This document shows positions 21,446 through 33,640 of a stretch of DNA of 64,000 nucleotides, in pieces. The stretch is from Trema orientale (Eukaryota > Streptophyta > Magnoliopsida > Rosales > Cannabaceae). The notes under the pieces were generated by a model. The model searched no databases. It was not told the DNA's origin and worked only from the letters and a program-made list of their open reading frames with translations. The DNA is taken from the NCBI GenBank assembly GCA_002914845.1, contig JXTC01000626.1, forward strand, positions 17,259-81,258. The letters are read 5' to 3'. Each line of letters begins with the position of its first letter. The first letter of the stretch is position 1. The translations under genes were made by a program, and so were the position numbers.

Positions 21446-24170
21446 CATCTCGCGACCGGAAATCTAAAATCGTGATTTTTAATAATTTTAAGTAAATATA
21501 AAATTAAATATTAAATTTTATGAAAATTAGGAAAAATCAACTATCAGATAATTTTAATTTGATATTCAAATCTTTATAAATTTCATAATCGTTAAAACTC
21601 TTGTTAATTTGAAATTACTTAAGAAAAATACCCGTTAAAGTCCAAGAAAATTTTCAGCTATCTATTTTGGATACCAATGAGAAATCATAAATTTTTAAGT
21701 AAATTGAGTTTAACTAAAAATTTTAGTCCAATGTCTAAAATAATTTATAAAGAGTCAAGTTTTCAAATTAATAACAAAACCATCCTCATACGTCCACTTA
21801 ATAGATTTACTAATCTTGGTTAAATAATTGAACAAGAAAAGAAAATTAGCAGAGTATATGCACCCACCAGGGAAAAGGAGTGGGAAAAGCAAGTACAAGC
21901 AACGCAACTTGTCAGACCACCGAGATAACTATCTCAAATAGACTAATACCTAAAAGTGGGAGAAGTAGGGAGTGAGCATTCACATACTCAATAGCAGGAA
22001 AGAGGAGTGGAAAAAGTAAGTACAAGCAACACAACTTGTCAGACCACCGAGATGACTACCTCAAATAGACTAATACCTGAAAGTGGGAGAAGTAAAGGGT
22101 GAGCATTCACATGCTCAGTAGAAATTCAATTATCTTTTTGAATGGATGCAACTTTACCAAACTTGGATGGTTAATTTATTTTCCAAATCCATTTATAAAC
22201 CAAGTTTATAAAATAATTAATATCTAAAATATTCACATATTTAAAACCAAAACTAAAACCACGTCATTGTACACATCATAAATCATTCCATCACATGAGC
22301 TCACATCCTCTCATCACGAACCAGAGTAACTCGTACTACATGTACTAAGTACTCTCTGCCTGATACCTATCCCAGAAAACCGAAGAGACATCTATGTGTC
22401 TATGCCTATTGAACCGGAGGGGCAATTGAATGCCTACACCTACCGAGTGGGGATAATCAGAAGACCCTGCGCGGGTTTACGGGCCCTCACCGAAGGCGAG
22501 GATACTGACCGCCCACTAAATACTACGATGCCTAAGATATATTTCATGTGTGATCCTATGATATGTACAATATTTAATATTTCACAATAACCATGCACTA
22601 AGGAAATAATCAAATCATACTTTAAACTCCTATTTGGCATTATCTGGGATTTATTGTAATATGGACAGTACACCGTTGTATTACCCCATAATCCCAATTA
22701 AAAAAAATAATATGTATAAAAGTCCACACAATCCAATCCCAATATAATCCAATGTGTTTTCATAATTTAGTAAACTATCACGTAAATCACAAATTTTCAT
22801 AAATTAATTATAATGTAATTTTAAATCAAACAAGTATAAAACCAGGTAATTGAACCCCTACCTCGATATGGTAGTAATACCAAGTTAACGATGCTCAAAG
22901 AAACTCCCATTGGTCACATGGGTATTTGAACTGCCGTTTCGGGATCCCGATAAGTCCACTTGAAAAAGTAATTTTTTCACCGGAGTCTCATATAGAGAAA
23001 CAGACGTCATTACTGAATTCAGAGCACTCAAAAATACTAGATTAGACATATAATTTATCAAAAGTGGGTCCCAAAATAGGACATGGCGAGTGGCACGCAA
23101 AACAATACTATTCACGAGCCACATGCCTTGATTTTCGTGTTAATTCGAAACTTAATCATATTTTATATTAAAATTCGACGTTTGACCTCACTGAGTCCAA
23201 ATTTGAAGTTGGAATTCAGTTTCGAGATCCTGAGCCTTAAATGGGCTAAAAATCAAAAAATTACAAAAATATCACTTTTTCAAAATAATTAGAAAAATGT
23301 CCACTTTTTCAATTCAAAAATTAACGTGCTTCAGGTATCGCTTCAATACAAAATAATCATTTTTGTTCTTATTTCAAGCTCCTCTTTTACGTTATATAAT
23401 TTATACGGCTTAATTAATTACCTTGCAAAAATAATTATAAAAGATCATTTTTTAGAAATATTTAGAAAATTATCATATTTTCTATTAAAAACTATCGCAT
23501 TCCAGATTTTCTTTCAATGCAAAAATACCATATTCACTCATATTTTAATCTCCTCTTTTACTCTATAAAACTTTCCTGACTCAAATAAATTGTTTACAAA
23601 AATAATTACTAAAATACCACTTTTATGAAAATAATTGCAATAATACCATTTTCCTATTCAAAGTTTCTACCAATTGGAATTTCAATCCCATAGAGCTATC
23701 ATACATTTTTATAAATTAAATCCCCTAACAATTTTACTAATTATTACTAACAGATCATATGTTACTCAAGATATTCAAAAATATGCCGAAATTAATTTTG
23801 AGGAATCAACCAAAATGAGTCAAAAGCTCACCGGAGCCAAATATCCGGTGACCCATGGCTGGGATGTGTCGGACCCGATGCTAGGAGAAGGTTTGGACCA
23901 GCTATGGTGACTAACGGCGGCTTTGGGGTGAATGACAGTTCTTTACCGCGAAATGCTGCGGCTTCCGGCGGCGAGCATCGGCGTTGGGTCGCCAGTCGAC
24001 GAGGAGCAGTCTGGCCAGAGCTCGTGGTCGAAGGAAGCGATGATGGCCGGATTTTCGGGACAAACCGAGAGAAGGGTATCGGGGACTTGAGGGAGAAAGA
24101 AAGAGATATTTGAGGGATTCAAAGAAAAATTTGTTAGTTAGTGGCCACGTGGCAGCTTCTAAATGGGGTG
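21446..24170 (-). repeat. Large LTR-like dispersed repeat C, copy 1
   Basis: Matches 41394-43437 in reverse complement. Shared landmarks are ATCGTGATTTTTAATAATTT (21473 on), the CTCACCGAAGGCGAGGATAC block at 22484, GTACTAAGTACTCTCTGCCTG near 22341, and a CTC-rich leader at the far end. Size and the TGTCACA-like terminus of copy 2 suggest a long gypsy-type solo LTR, but no coding sequence or second LTR was seen. It splits the copia element at 20469-26088. It carries its own 127-bp tandem duplication at about 21868-22130. Confidence 0.55.
21868..22130. repeat. 127-bp tandem duplication
   Basis: Two units (AAGTACAAGCAACGCAACTT at 21891 and its near copy at 22018) include CTTGTCAGACCACCGAGAT and GTGGGAGAAGTA. 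The homologous repeat at 42.9 kb has one unit, so the duplication is specific to this copy. Confidence 0.85.
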
Positions 24171-24589
24171 GTTATTGTTTAGAAAACTATACTTTGATCC
24201 GGATTATTCAAATTGTTGTTATTTATGCCTTCCATTAATTTCAGTTTAGTCCTTATTTTTAAACTTTCATTACAATTTAGTCCAAATGCACCTAGGCTTT
24301 ACCTTATCTTGCATAAATTTTTTTCCAATTTTTAATATAAACTTATCGTAAACAATTAAATGGGTGAATATCATTAAATTTATTTTGTGGTAAGTTCTAA
24401 TTCATGAATTAAATTGTGGTAACATGCCACATAACGTATAAATGGAGCACTTTCAATTTTGACCATTTTTTAATACATATGAAAAAAGGGTCAATCTATA
24501 AACCATTTACAAATCCAGGACTTTTATTGTTATGTTATTTATTGAAAATTTCAGAGTTCCAATATTACTCCTAACTCGGCCTCGGTTGA

Positions 24590-24860
24590 AAATTTTCGAC
24601 CAAATCGAAAAAGTCAAAAATAAAGGAGGTGGCACTAGGAAGGTGGTTGACCATGTTCGACTAGGATAAAAAATATTCGACTACAGTCGAACATTTGTTC
24701 GTTTTAGTTAAATACTGGTCGTAAATTTTCGAACTGGTGGCTTTGACCCCAGTCAAAAATTTTCGAACGGGGTCGAAATTTTCCAACCGCTTGTCGAAAA
24801 TCGATTGAAACAACCAAGAAAGGCGGCAGAATAAGTTCGATCGCGGTCAAAATTTTTCAA
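24590..24860. repeat. Cluster of GGTCGAAAATTTTCGA-like words
   Basis: At least ten variants of GTCGAAAATTTTCGAAC / GGTCGAAATTTTCCAACC occur in both orientations within 270 bp, e.g. GTTGAAAATTTTCGACC at 24584 and CAAAAATTTTCGAACGG at 24747. It lies between repeat C and the copia gag region. Non-coding; function not known. Confidence 0.6.
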
Positions 24861-24879
24861 CCCTAATCAAACAGAGGTG

Positions 24880-25740
24880 CAAGTAATGGTACCTGGTTTC
24901 CTTCCATTATTTTGTTTTTGTAAGAACTTCTTATCAACTTTGTGATTTGATTTTGCCAAATTACTGGTGTTGTCGTTGGATTGTTGAGAGTCATGGGCTG
25001 GAGAACTGGACCCTTGCCTCCTGAAAAATACCTGCTCCTCTTCGGCCAGCCCTGCCACCTCTGCCATTTCTACCTCTGCCTCTTTGACCAAAGAAAGCTT
25101 GATTGTGATCAATAGTAGGTTTTTCTTCTTCAAACTGGGTGCGGCATGCATTGCATTTGTTCAAAATTTTGAAGAAAATGAATAAATTGTATAAGGGAGG
25201 GATAAGGTGGTTTGGCAAGCAGGGTAGTGCAAAGGCTAACCCCCGAGATAGTTGGAAGACTATTTCTATGTCAGACCCATTACAAATATTTTTAAATTTG
25301 TCGAGATAATCTTCAAGTTTTAGAGATACCTTTTTCAAGGAATGAAACGTATCTTTCAAAAGATGATATTGTTCTCTTATATGCAAAATATTTTGTTCAA
25401 TGGAGAGCCAGACCTCTTTAGCAGTTTTCACTACCAATTGTCATGCTAAAAACATCCTCTCAGTCATCATTCTCATAGGCCATAAGCCATGACACAAGTA
25501 AGCCATTGTTATTGACCCAATTGTCATGTACAGGATTGAGAACTTTCTTGCTTTCCTCATTCTCTATTTGCAGTGGGCGTTTTTCTCCATCAGTAAGGTG
25601 ATGTTCCACACCCAAACTCTTAACAAGAGGTAAAATTTGAGATTTCCACATCAAATAGTTTGTTTCAGACAGTTTTAGAGAGGCAATGGTTACACATTGG
25701 TGAAAGGCTTGGATTGTGAGCCTAGCTATTCTCTGATAAC
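24880..25740 (-). pseudogene. Copia gag remnant
   Basis: Minus-strand segments carry the UBN2/Retrotran_gag pattern: LVSWLMAYE, then AKEVWLSIEQ, then REQYHLLKDTFHSLKK, then LEDYLDKFKNICN, ending in a Gly/Arg-rich GQRGRGRNGRGGRAG tail before the region expected to hold a zinc knuckle. One frame change and stops near 25440 separate the halves. The priming site of the element lies just upstream at 25729-25744. Confidence 0.8.
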
Positions 25741-26088
25741 ATAATCAATTTAAGAAAAAGGCAAATAATAAAATATAGATGGAAAGAATATTGAGACGTT
25801 GTATTGCCGTTATACAATGAATTATATATACAAGTTGCTTAAGAAGAGGTAGGTAAATGAAACAAGAATAGAGAGCTTGACTATAGTTGATTAAGACAAA
25901 ATAGCAACTAGTGATCTTGACTACACAAACTAGCCATTTGGAGAATAACGTTGGGATTTATTATTGATAAATTTAGAAGATATCAATTCGTGAGTTATTG
26001 CTCTGCATATATGGCGAGATTGCTTTCCAGGTGTTTCTTGGCCGATTCTGATTTTGTTTCCATATTTAACAGATTGTGGGACTTAAAA

Positions 26089-26663
26089 GTAAAAGGTACA
26101 AAGGAAAGGATTTAATTAAAAGTAGGGTCAACTTTTTTAAATATAATGTGAATCGTCAGTGGCCAATTGCTAATAAGTAATTGGGATCAGCACCTACTTA
26201 AAATTAACTCCAAATATATTCATTTGTGAGATAATTACAAACCCACATTTAGTAGTTGTATTTGAGTACTATTAGCTGGGGCTAGCTAGCTAGAGCTTAT
26301 CCCTTTACACACACACATATATATCAAAGGAACATGCATGCAATTATAATATGTGACCATCACTCCTGGCTAGTAGACAGAGTGAAAACAGTACGTAAAT
26401 ATTTGCGTTTATCAGTCTTATGTAATAACCAGCCAGCTATATATAGTTCACCTTTATACCGGCTGAGTCACATAAAGATGCGCTCAACAGATATATGTCT
26501 AAAGTATAGCCTCGCTACTATATGTACTGGTTGTTACAATCTTATTCTTAGCTTAAATGACACTAAGAGAGCTGATGATAGTTGTTGATGATTAATTTAT
26601 ATATAGTATATAAGTGAAGTGATAATAAATAATTATAGTATAGTATAATAATATATGGTTTGA
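26089..26663. other. Spacer between copia element and FT
   Basis: No gene. It includes the probable FT 3' UTR (minus strand) in its right part and a CTAGCTAGCTAG run near 26285. Nothing else recognised. Confidence 0.5.
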
Positions 26664-29600
26664 TCATCTTCTCCTTCCACCGGAGCCGCTTTCCCTTTGG
26701 CAGTTGTAGTAAACAGCAGCCACCGGCAATCCCAGGTTGTAAAGCTCGGCGAAGTCTTTGGTGTTAAAGTTCTGACGCCACCCCGGCGCATACACCGTTT
26801 GCCGTCCGAGTTGCCGGAACAACACGAACACAAAGCGGTGAATTCCTGCTGTCGGTCGTGGACTCTCGTAGCACACCACCTCTTGTCCTACAACGTAAAA
26901 ATGTTTCATAACAATATATCTATCAATCAAATAATAATAGATAGTCACAGTTGTATATATATATATATCATACAAATTAACCATTCTATACACACCAAAT
27001 CAAATATGACATATGATGTGTATGTGACAGTACTACTAGTTAAGATATATTAATTGACACATCATTCATACGAAAAATATGCACAAACACATACCATGGC
27101 TCGTAGCTCATAAATAACACATTTCTTGGTTTATATTCTCTTTAATTCACATGATTTGATGGGCTAGTTAGCTAGTTGGTGCATGGAATCTGATTCAGTA
27201 CGTATGACAATAATTAATTAATTATGAATACTAGATATATATGCTGCTCGACAAAATGGTTCCTTAATTTGGCATGGCAAGGACAAGACCATGCATTTAG
27301 CATAGATTGTCATGTCTGTGTGTATATATGCTACTAGGACACTACTTAAGAGTGATCTACACGGAGTGACAACCTCTCGGGGTCCGCAAACTCTCTAATC
27401 AGCTCTAGCTAGTACGTCCGATCTTTTGATTATTACAGCATAATTACAGTAATTATTTTATTGTAATGTAAAGTTCTTCTGGAAAACGTATATTTAAAAA
27501 ATTACGTATACGACAGGGGGAGATCAGATGAGATTCGTGCCGTCGAGAACCCAATTTCCTCTCGTGGCTAGCTTGTCATTCAAAAAGACAAAGAAGAGTA
27601 GAGTTTTGAACAGTTTATATAGTGCTCCATATTAGAATAGCACTACCAATATATATAAGATCATCTTGTCAATTAATTACTACGCACGTTAAATCATAAT
27701 AACAAAAATTAACCTACACTAATATCTGACCTGCACATGCACGTCTCAAATTAACTAGCTAGCTATGAATTTCCTACTCTTATTATTAATTAGCAACTCT
27801 CTTTAATTAGTCATCAAATTTATAAAATGGGTCAAACTATTTGTCGGAGAAATCAAAAGAAGGGTACAAACGACTTACCGAAGCCTGGCCCGGTCGTTGC
27901 GGGAATATCTGTCACCAACCTGAAAAGTAATTCAGAAAACAACACGCGTGATCTACTAGCTTTTTTATTTTTATTTTTTAATTGTTTTTGAAAGGGTGAT
28001 CTACTTGCTTTTGGTGGGATATAATTATAAGGTTTATATAAATAAAATGCCAGACTTCAATAAGTCAATACATAATGTAATTTCATTTCTTTATTTCTTC
28101 ACTCAAAAATAATTAATTAGAATACAATACCAAACTAGTTCAAGATAATTGTTCTATACTATTAAGATAGTTGATTCACTATCTCAAGAAAAAAAAAGAA
28201 AGAAAAAAGATGGTTGATTGTTCATTTTTATGTTTGAAATTCTCAAATTACTTTTTAAATATATTTTCAGATCTTAACATGTGCTTCTCACAAATATTTT
28301 TAACTGAAAATTTAACAATATATTACAATTTAAACAATCTAAAAAATTAAATTATTATAAATCAAAAAATTCAAAAATTTAATTATTACAATTAAAATTT
28401 TGAGGATCAAATTATGTATGTTAAGATAATAAGGGAACCATTAACGTCATTAAGGGAACTATTTATGTCATTAACCCTATAAGTAATGTTTTGCACCTAT
28501 GGCTATAGGTTGCATGTTAAGGTAGCAGAAATGAATTTGTTGATGGAACACTACACAAAGCATCACTACATATATAGGACCCTCTTTCTCGCGTGTGCCT
28601 GCAAATCCAAGGTACTTTTTGAGGTGGTCCTCCACTTACTTATGCCGTGAAAGAACACACCCAATCAATCAATCAATTAATTGAGCACATAAGAAACCGA
28701 ACCCACAAAGAGGATGTAAAGATAGAGNTCTCTCTCTCTATATATATATATCTCTCTTAGGGGTTTTTCAGCTGTCATAAGAGTGGCAGAAGATAATTGA
28801 TTCCTTATATCCTCTTTTATGACTGCCTCAGCCCCATCTTGTCATCAAAATTCTCAATTTCCATAGCATATATATGTACTGTGTCCAATGGAATTCAGCT
28901 TTGATATTCCCATCTATCATGTCAATATAATAATTGACATATGCATGGACAACTTATTGAACTACCTATAATATTCCAACTAATTTTATAATGAATCTAG
29001 AAAAGAGAGCGACTCACTAAAAATTAAACTCAGACATATACGTGTGATGACAGCTTGACAAGAGACTTTTTGTTTCTTTAAGGGTATGTTTGGTAAGAGG
29101 GAGAGAGAGTATAAAGGATAAAGAATTTGAGAAGGAGAGGGAATGTAATAGAAGGAAAGAAAAATAAGAATTTTTTATATTGTTTGGTAAGAAAGATAGA
29201 GAATAGAATGATTAGAGAGTATTTATTTATAAAATTATTATATTACTCATTGCATTATTGTTTAAATAATTATTTCTGAGAATAAATTGGTCAATTTAAT
29301 TTTTGTTCATTTTCACTCTTTTTCAATCCTTCCAATTTTGAAAGGATGCAATATAGTGGGCTCGGAGGGAGTCCGCCTCCCTCTACTTCTCCTTTCCCAT
29401 CTCCTCTCCTTCCTGCCAAACGGAAGAATTTTGTTTTTCTCCCACTCCTCTCTCTCAACTCCTCTCCATCCCTCCAAAAATCCACTCTACCAAACATAAC
29501 CTAAGGCGGAGTAATGGATGTCATGGCTTAGGGAATCTGAATCATCACGTGAAACTAAGCAATTAAGTTGACCATCAAGGGGTAAGAAACTCGAATTCTT

Positions 29601-30521
29601 TGTAGTATGCAAAACATAATATACTATTGAGAATCATCCTATATTGCGAATCATGCATGCACGCTGTTTGATTTTGATAAAATTTTGACCTTGAAAAATG
29701 AAAGTGCGCACCTTGAGTAAGTATTCTTATCCTCAAGAACACGTGAAACTTTCTAAATATTCTTCAAGAACATGGACATAACCAATTATAAGTCGTATGA
29801 CTCCCAAGATATGTTAGTCTGTTTAATTAATATAATTATTCTTTAAGTAAGANTTATATAGAATTTATTTTATTAATTAGAATCAGCTAGTAATCGTCAT
29901 TGTGTTGTTAAATATTATTAGTACCCATAGCATTGCTCCTATCTATAGGTCTCTTGTTAAGACTGACGTGAGCCCACCCTTAGTGGATGATATCCATGTT
30001 TAATAGTTGGCGTGACTGACCGGCCGTCAACTTATATATTGTTGTTATATTTGATGTATTTCCCGGTGCATGCGGAGAAAGATCTACATAGCTATAGTAA
30101 GAGACAGAGAGACATATATATGAGGGTTTTCAGAAGAACTACCATGTACTCCATGAGAGATGATAGGAGTCTTACCAATGCAAGTATTCCCTAAGGTTGG
30201 GGTCACTTGGGCTAGGAGCATCCGGATCTACCATAACCTGCAATAAGTTTCAAGTTAGGATTAACGTAAAGAAACGCGTTAATAAGATCACGGGATAGAG
30301 AGAAAGAGTTATTATTAGCTTACCAAAGTGTAGAAGGTCCTTAGATCATCACCACCGATATCAACATGAGGTTGGTTCACAACTTGGGAAGGTTTAAGCT
30401 CACAACCATTGTTAACCTCCCTACTACCATAGGTCACTCTTAGAGAAATAGACCTTGTAAAGGAGTCCAAAACATCTCCTATTACCCTGCCAACCACAAG
30501 AGGGTCCCTATCTCTAGGCAT
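26664..30521 (-). CDS. FT: FLOWERING LOCUS T-like florigen (PEBP family)
   Basis: A mobile PEBP protein that forms the florigen complex with bZIP FD via 14-3-3 proteins at the shoot apex. Four minus-strand exons, 30521-30324 (198 bp), 30237-30176 (62), 27919-27879 (41) and 26887-26664 (224), reproduce the conserved FT exon sizes and join to 174 codons plus stop. The protein opens [19 protein letters not shown] and carries [10 protein letters not shown] (70-79), GIHR (115-118), and the external-loop segment [16 protein letters not shown] (127-141). Tyr84 and Gln139 occupy the positions of Arabidopsis FT Tyr85 and Gln140, and Tyr133 and Trp137 are also kept. This residue set marks activators rather than TFL1-type repressors. 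Introns are 86, 2256 and 991 bp; intron 2 holds a MITE. All splice sites are GT-AG and the frame is intact. Confidence 0.97.
29082..29501. mobile_element. Tourist/PIF-Harbinger-like MITE in FT intron 2
   Basis: 420 bp with terminal inverted repeats GGGTATGTTTGGTA and TACCAAACATAACC, flanked by TAA at 29079-29081 and 29502-29504. The 3-bp TAA duplication and GG(G/T)TATGTTTGGTA ends fit PIF/Harbinger-type MITEs. The arms are purine-rich (GAGAGG) on the left and pyrimidine-rich on the right, so it can fold back. An N at 29853 and another at 28728 lie nearby in the same intron. Confidence 0.8.
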
Positions 30522-30655
30522 GGTTGATACTTGATAACCAAAATTTAAAAAAAAAAAAAGTTTGGATGTCTTAAGAGAAACTATCAGACAAAACTACTAG
30601 CTACAAGTTGAAAGAATCCAAGTTTTTCGTGGCTCACATTCAAGAGGGACGATGG

Positions 30656-30664
30656 CTATTTATA
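30656..30664 (-). promoter_or_regulatory. Candidate FT TATA box
   Basis: The minus strand reads TATAAATAG about 135 bp upstream of the FT start codon, a good plant TATA box at a plausible distance. Confidence 0.5.
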
Positions 30665-33450
30665 TTATTATACTTTTCTACACGTTATCTTCCTTTTGGC
30701 TTTCGTTACATCAGTAGATTCTGCTTTTGTTCGATTATTGATGATTCTTAGTAAATTCCTTAGATTTTTTAAAAAATATACACATTGTTGATGATGCCTT
30801 CTTCCTCTTTCATACTAACTGTAAAGCCAAGTGGACCAATTTTTTTATTCGAATTCATCAGTTCATGCATATATGTCGGTCCAAAGTTACACCTTTTCCA
30901 AGTTTTCTACTTTTCAGTTGCAAAAGTCTCAGGGAAATTAATCTTGAAATTGGCACACATATATCGTGACTAAATACTACTCATTACATTAATTCAATTA
31001 ATGCGTAACACGTATACAGTATTGTCTATACTTCATTATAGTCAAAAACAGCGATATAAGAATCATTTGTATGCTTGTATATATATAGAAGAATATGCAT
31101 GAGTCCTGTTAATTGTATATTATTCTTAATCCATACATCATCGTGATCAATACATATAATTAAGTATATTAATTACTAGCATATTTACTGTAAACGCATA
31201 TCTAAGTGGTGTAATAACACAGAATGTGATTTAGCCCAAAAAAAAAATACAGAATGTGGGAATCTTCGGAACTTTAAGGTGTAGTGTTATAGGGTATAGA
31301 AAACGGTTTTACTTCATCTAATTAGTAGCTCAGATTTTTGGAGAATTAATTAGTAACTCTTCAATTTGTCTTAACGCGCGTGTAGCAGTACTCCCCCGCC
31401 CCCCCTCCTCCTCCTCCTCCTCCACCTCCTCCAAGTATCATGACTAAAGCGATATTACACATCCACATGTACGAGATCCTTATTTATATTGATTCAGTTG
31501 TAGGACAACCTATATATACATTCATCTCTTACATGGCACATATATAAATGTATTTGGGTAGTGGAGAGACTGTGAGAATATATGTTTGAAGGTTAGTTGA
31601 GCGACTAGTGCGAACTTAGTTGGGATGAATTTTATAAGTTATCAACATATTTTCTCTCTCCTTACACAAAAATAAAAAGGTAGTTTCCTTCTTTTTTCAT
31701 TCAATATATATAAATGTATCTCTCCACTTATAGTAAATTTGATAATATAAACTTTTGGGAGAAATATTGTGATATGAGCACTCAAGAGCTCACGCATTAT
31801 TGTTGACATATTAATGTACAATGTATATGATGATAATGATTTGGAACCGACCATAAATGTATTTATTTATTCTGTTCACCATATATTAAGTACATTCTTT
31901 CTTATTTGCTGTGATTAATTTTCCTACGTACAGTTATAAAGCCATATTTGAGCAAGCACTCCTCACAAAACTTTCAATAAAAATTGCTTACAGTCTTGCC
32001 GGTCCAGATGCATGACTATGTATCTCATGATTCTCATCACCTAGCTAGCTAGCTACCTAATATCCCCACTATACATATATGTTGACATATGTGTATATAA
32101 TTGTAGGATAAATATTTATTAAAATCATGAACCCATAAAAGAAAGTATTGCAACTAATGTGTATATACATACGTATACATTCTCTGTATTTTCCAACGAA
32201 CAATTATAAGAAAACTCAAGTTCTTAATATTACAAAGAAATCATCAAGGAAAAATACAATATTACGAAGAACGTACATATTATTCTCAAACTACGGGGAT
32301 TATATTTGCACCCCAAAATTGCATATAAGTACTCTTTAATTTGTCATTGAAAAGACTAAATGGGACAACTAAAAAAATAATGGTGCCTGCACCCCTTCCT
32401 TTTCCCTTCAGTGGCTAGCGCACAAGTTTTTTTTCAATCAATAGGTTGATAAATATTACCATGTTATTAATGAAGAAACCAATTAAATTTATTTGTTTAA
32501 GAGATTTCTTACTTATAAATTCATCTTATATTAAAGTCTTCTCAATTTTCTTACATTTCCTGTTAAGAACATTTTATTTCCTTAAGTATTCTTTTCACCA
32601 AGTTGTGTTTCAACAACTTTATTAATTATGAGTTTTTTTTTTTTAGAAAAAAATTATTTGGTGATTCTTTAGTTCTTTTTTTGTTTGCTCCCTTTGGTCT
32701 ATGTTAAAAAATTCAATAAATTGACAATGTCTAGTATTTTTGCAGTTTAAAAAAAAAGAGTAAAAAGAAAGAAACATGAGGAGTCAATAGAAAAAAGAGA
32801 TTAAGAAGTGATAAAATGGAGAGAAGAATAAAGAACAAGGAGTCACCAAAACTAAATAATGAGATTAGGAGGGTAATCGAGAGTTCAAAGAAGATGGAAG
32901 GAAGGTATTGGGAAATAAGGAAATGGGGTTGAGGATACTGGGGTGCTTTTATGAAATCTTTTGTTAAATTGTCCTATTTTGTCTTTTAAAATTAAACTGG
33001 GGTACTTTTATGTGGTGTAGAAGTGCAAATATATTCCCCTCAACACCTTATATACTCTCTCATGATCAGTCTCCCTCATTGGCCTTATCATGGGATTCAG
33101 TCACAGGTCATAAAAGGACTCATTCCCTTAGCTAGTAGTAGCTTTATGTTGTACGTACTCTGCTTTAACCGCTCAGAACAAATAAATAGCTGGATATCCT
33201 AGTTTCCAATAAGTATCGATCATTATTTCGTCCTTGTTCTTTATAAATAATCCTTTTTAATGATCAAATTCTTTGGAGCAAAATTGTTCATAGACAATAT
33301 CTTAGTCAAAAAGTAGTACACTTATATCTTTTGTGTTTGTTTTATCTTGTATCTGTGGCACACTAAAGAACACAAACTAACGGCCGAGAAAGAACGTTCT
33401 ATTATAACGAAGAGAGCACACGTGAACACAAGGCATTTTTTTTTTCCCCC
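30665..33450. other. FT upstream intergenic region
   Basis: No coding sequence recognised. It contains a CT-rich microsatellite (CTC/CTCCTC, about 31391-31433) and scattered TATATA runs. FT promoters in plants carry distal CONSTANS/NF-Y elements, but no specific site could be assigned by eye. Confidence 0.4.
31391..31433. repeat. (CTC)n microsatellite upstream of FT
   Basis: A C-rich run is followed by about eight CTC units with one CCA interruption, 0.9 kb upstream of FT. Confidence 0.85.
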
Positions 33451-33459
33451 CAAATAAAA

Positions 33460-33631
33460 GGGCGCGTCTACAGTAGGGGCGCTCCTACGTAGAGCCCTGT
33501 CTATTCACCGTTGGATGGGAATCTGTATATAAATAGATTCTCCACAGATTCCCGTTATTCCTCACAGATTCCCATCCAACGATAATTAAGGCATGACCCT
33601 ACGTAGGGACGCCCCTACTGTAGCCATCCCC
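33460..33631. mobile_element. MULE-like MITE, family A copy 2
   Basis: 172-bp foldback element with perfect 9-bp duplications CAAATAAAA at 33451-33459 and 33632-33640. It begins GGGCGCGTCTACAGTAGGGG and ends CCCCTACTGTAGCCATCCCC, that is, inverted relative to copy 1 at 18855-19061. It is about 35 bp shorter through inner deletions. Confidence 0.9.
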
Positions 33632-33640
33632 CAAATAAAA

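Larger units (their letters stand above)
20469..26088 (-). mobile_element. Second Ty1-copia element, interrupted
   Basis: LTRs of about 340 bp at 20469-20808 and 25745-26088 share long stretches (GATTCTTGGCCGATTCTGAT analogues, ATCTAGAAGATATCAAT). On the minus strand the 5' LTR (25745-26088) is followed by a TTATCAGAG priming site and a gag-like region. A polypurine tract CTGATGGGGGATG precedes the 3' LTR. RNase H remains lie at 20830-21300. Protease, integrase and most RT are replaced by a foreign LTR-like insert at about 21446-24170. No matching 5-bp target duplication could be fixed. Confidence 0.85.

Noticed and set aside
26089-26093. Target-site duplication for the second copia element
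   Set aside because: Flanks TTTAA (20464-20468) and GTAAA (26089-26093) differ.
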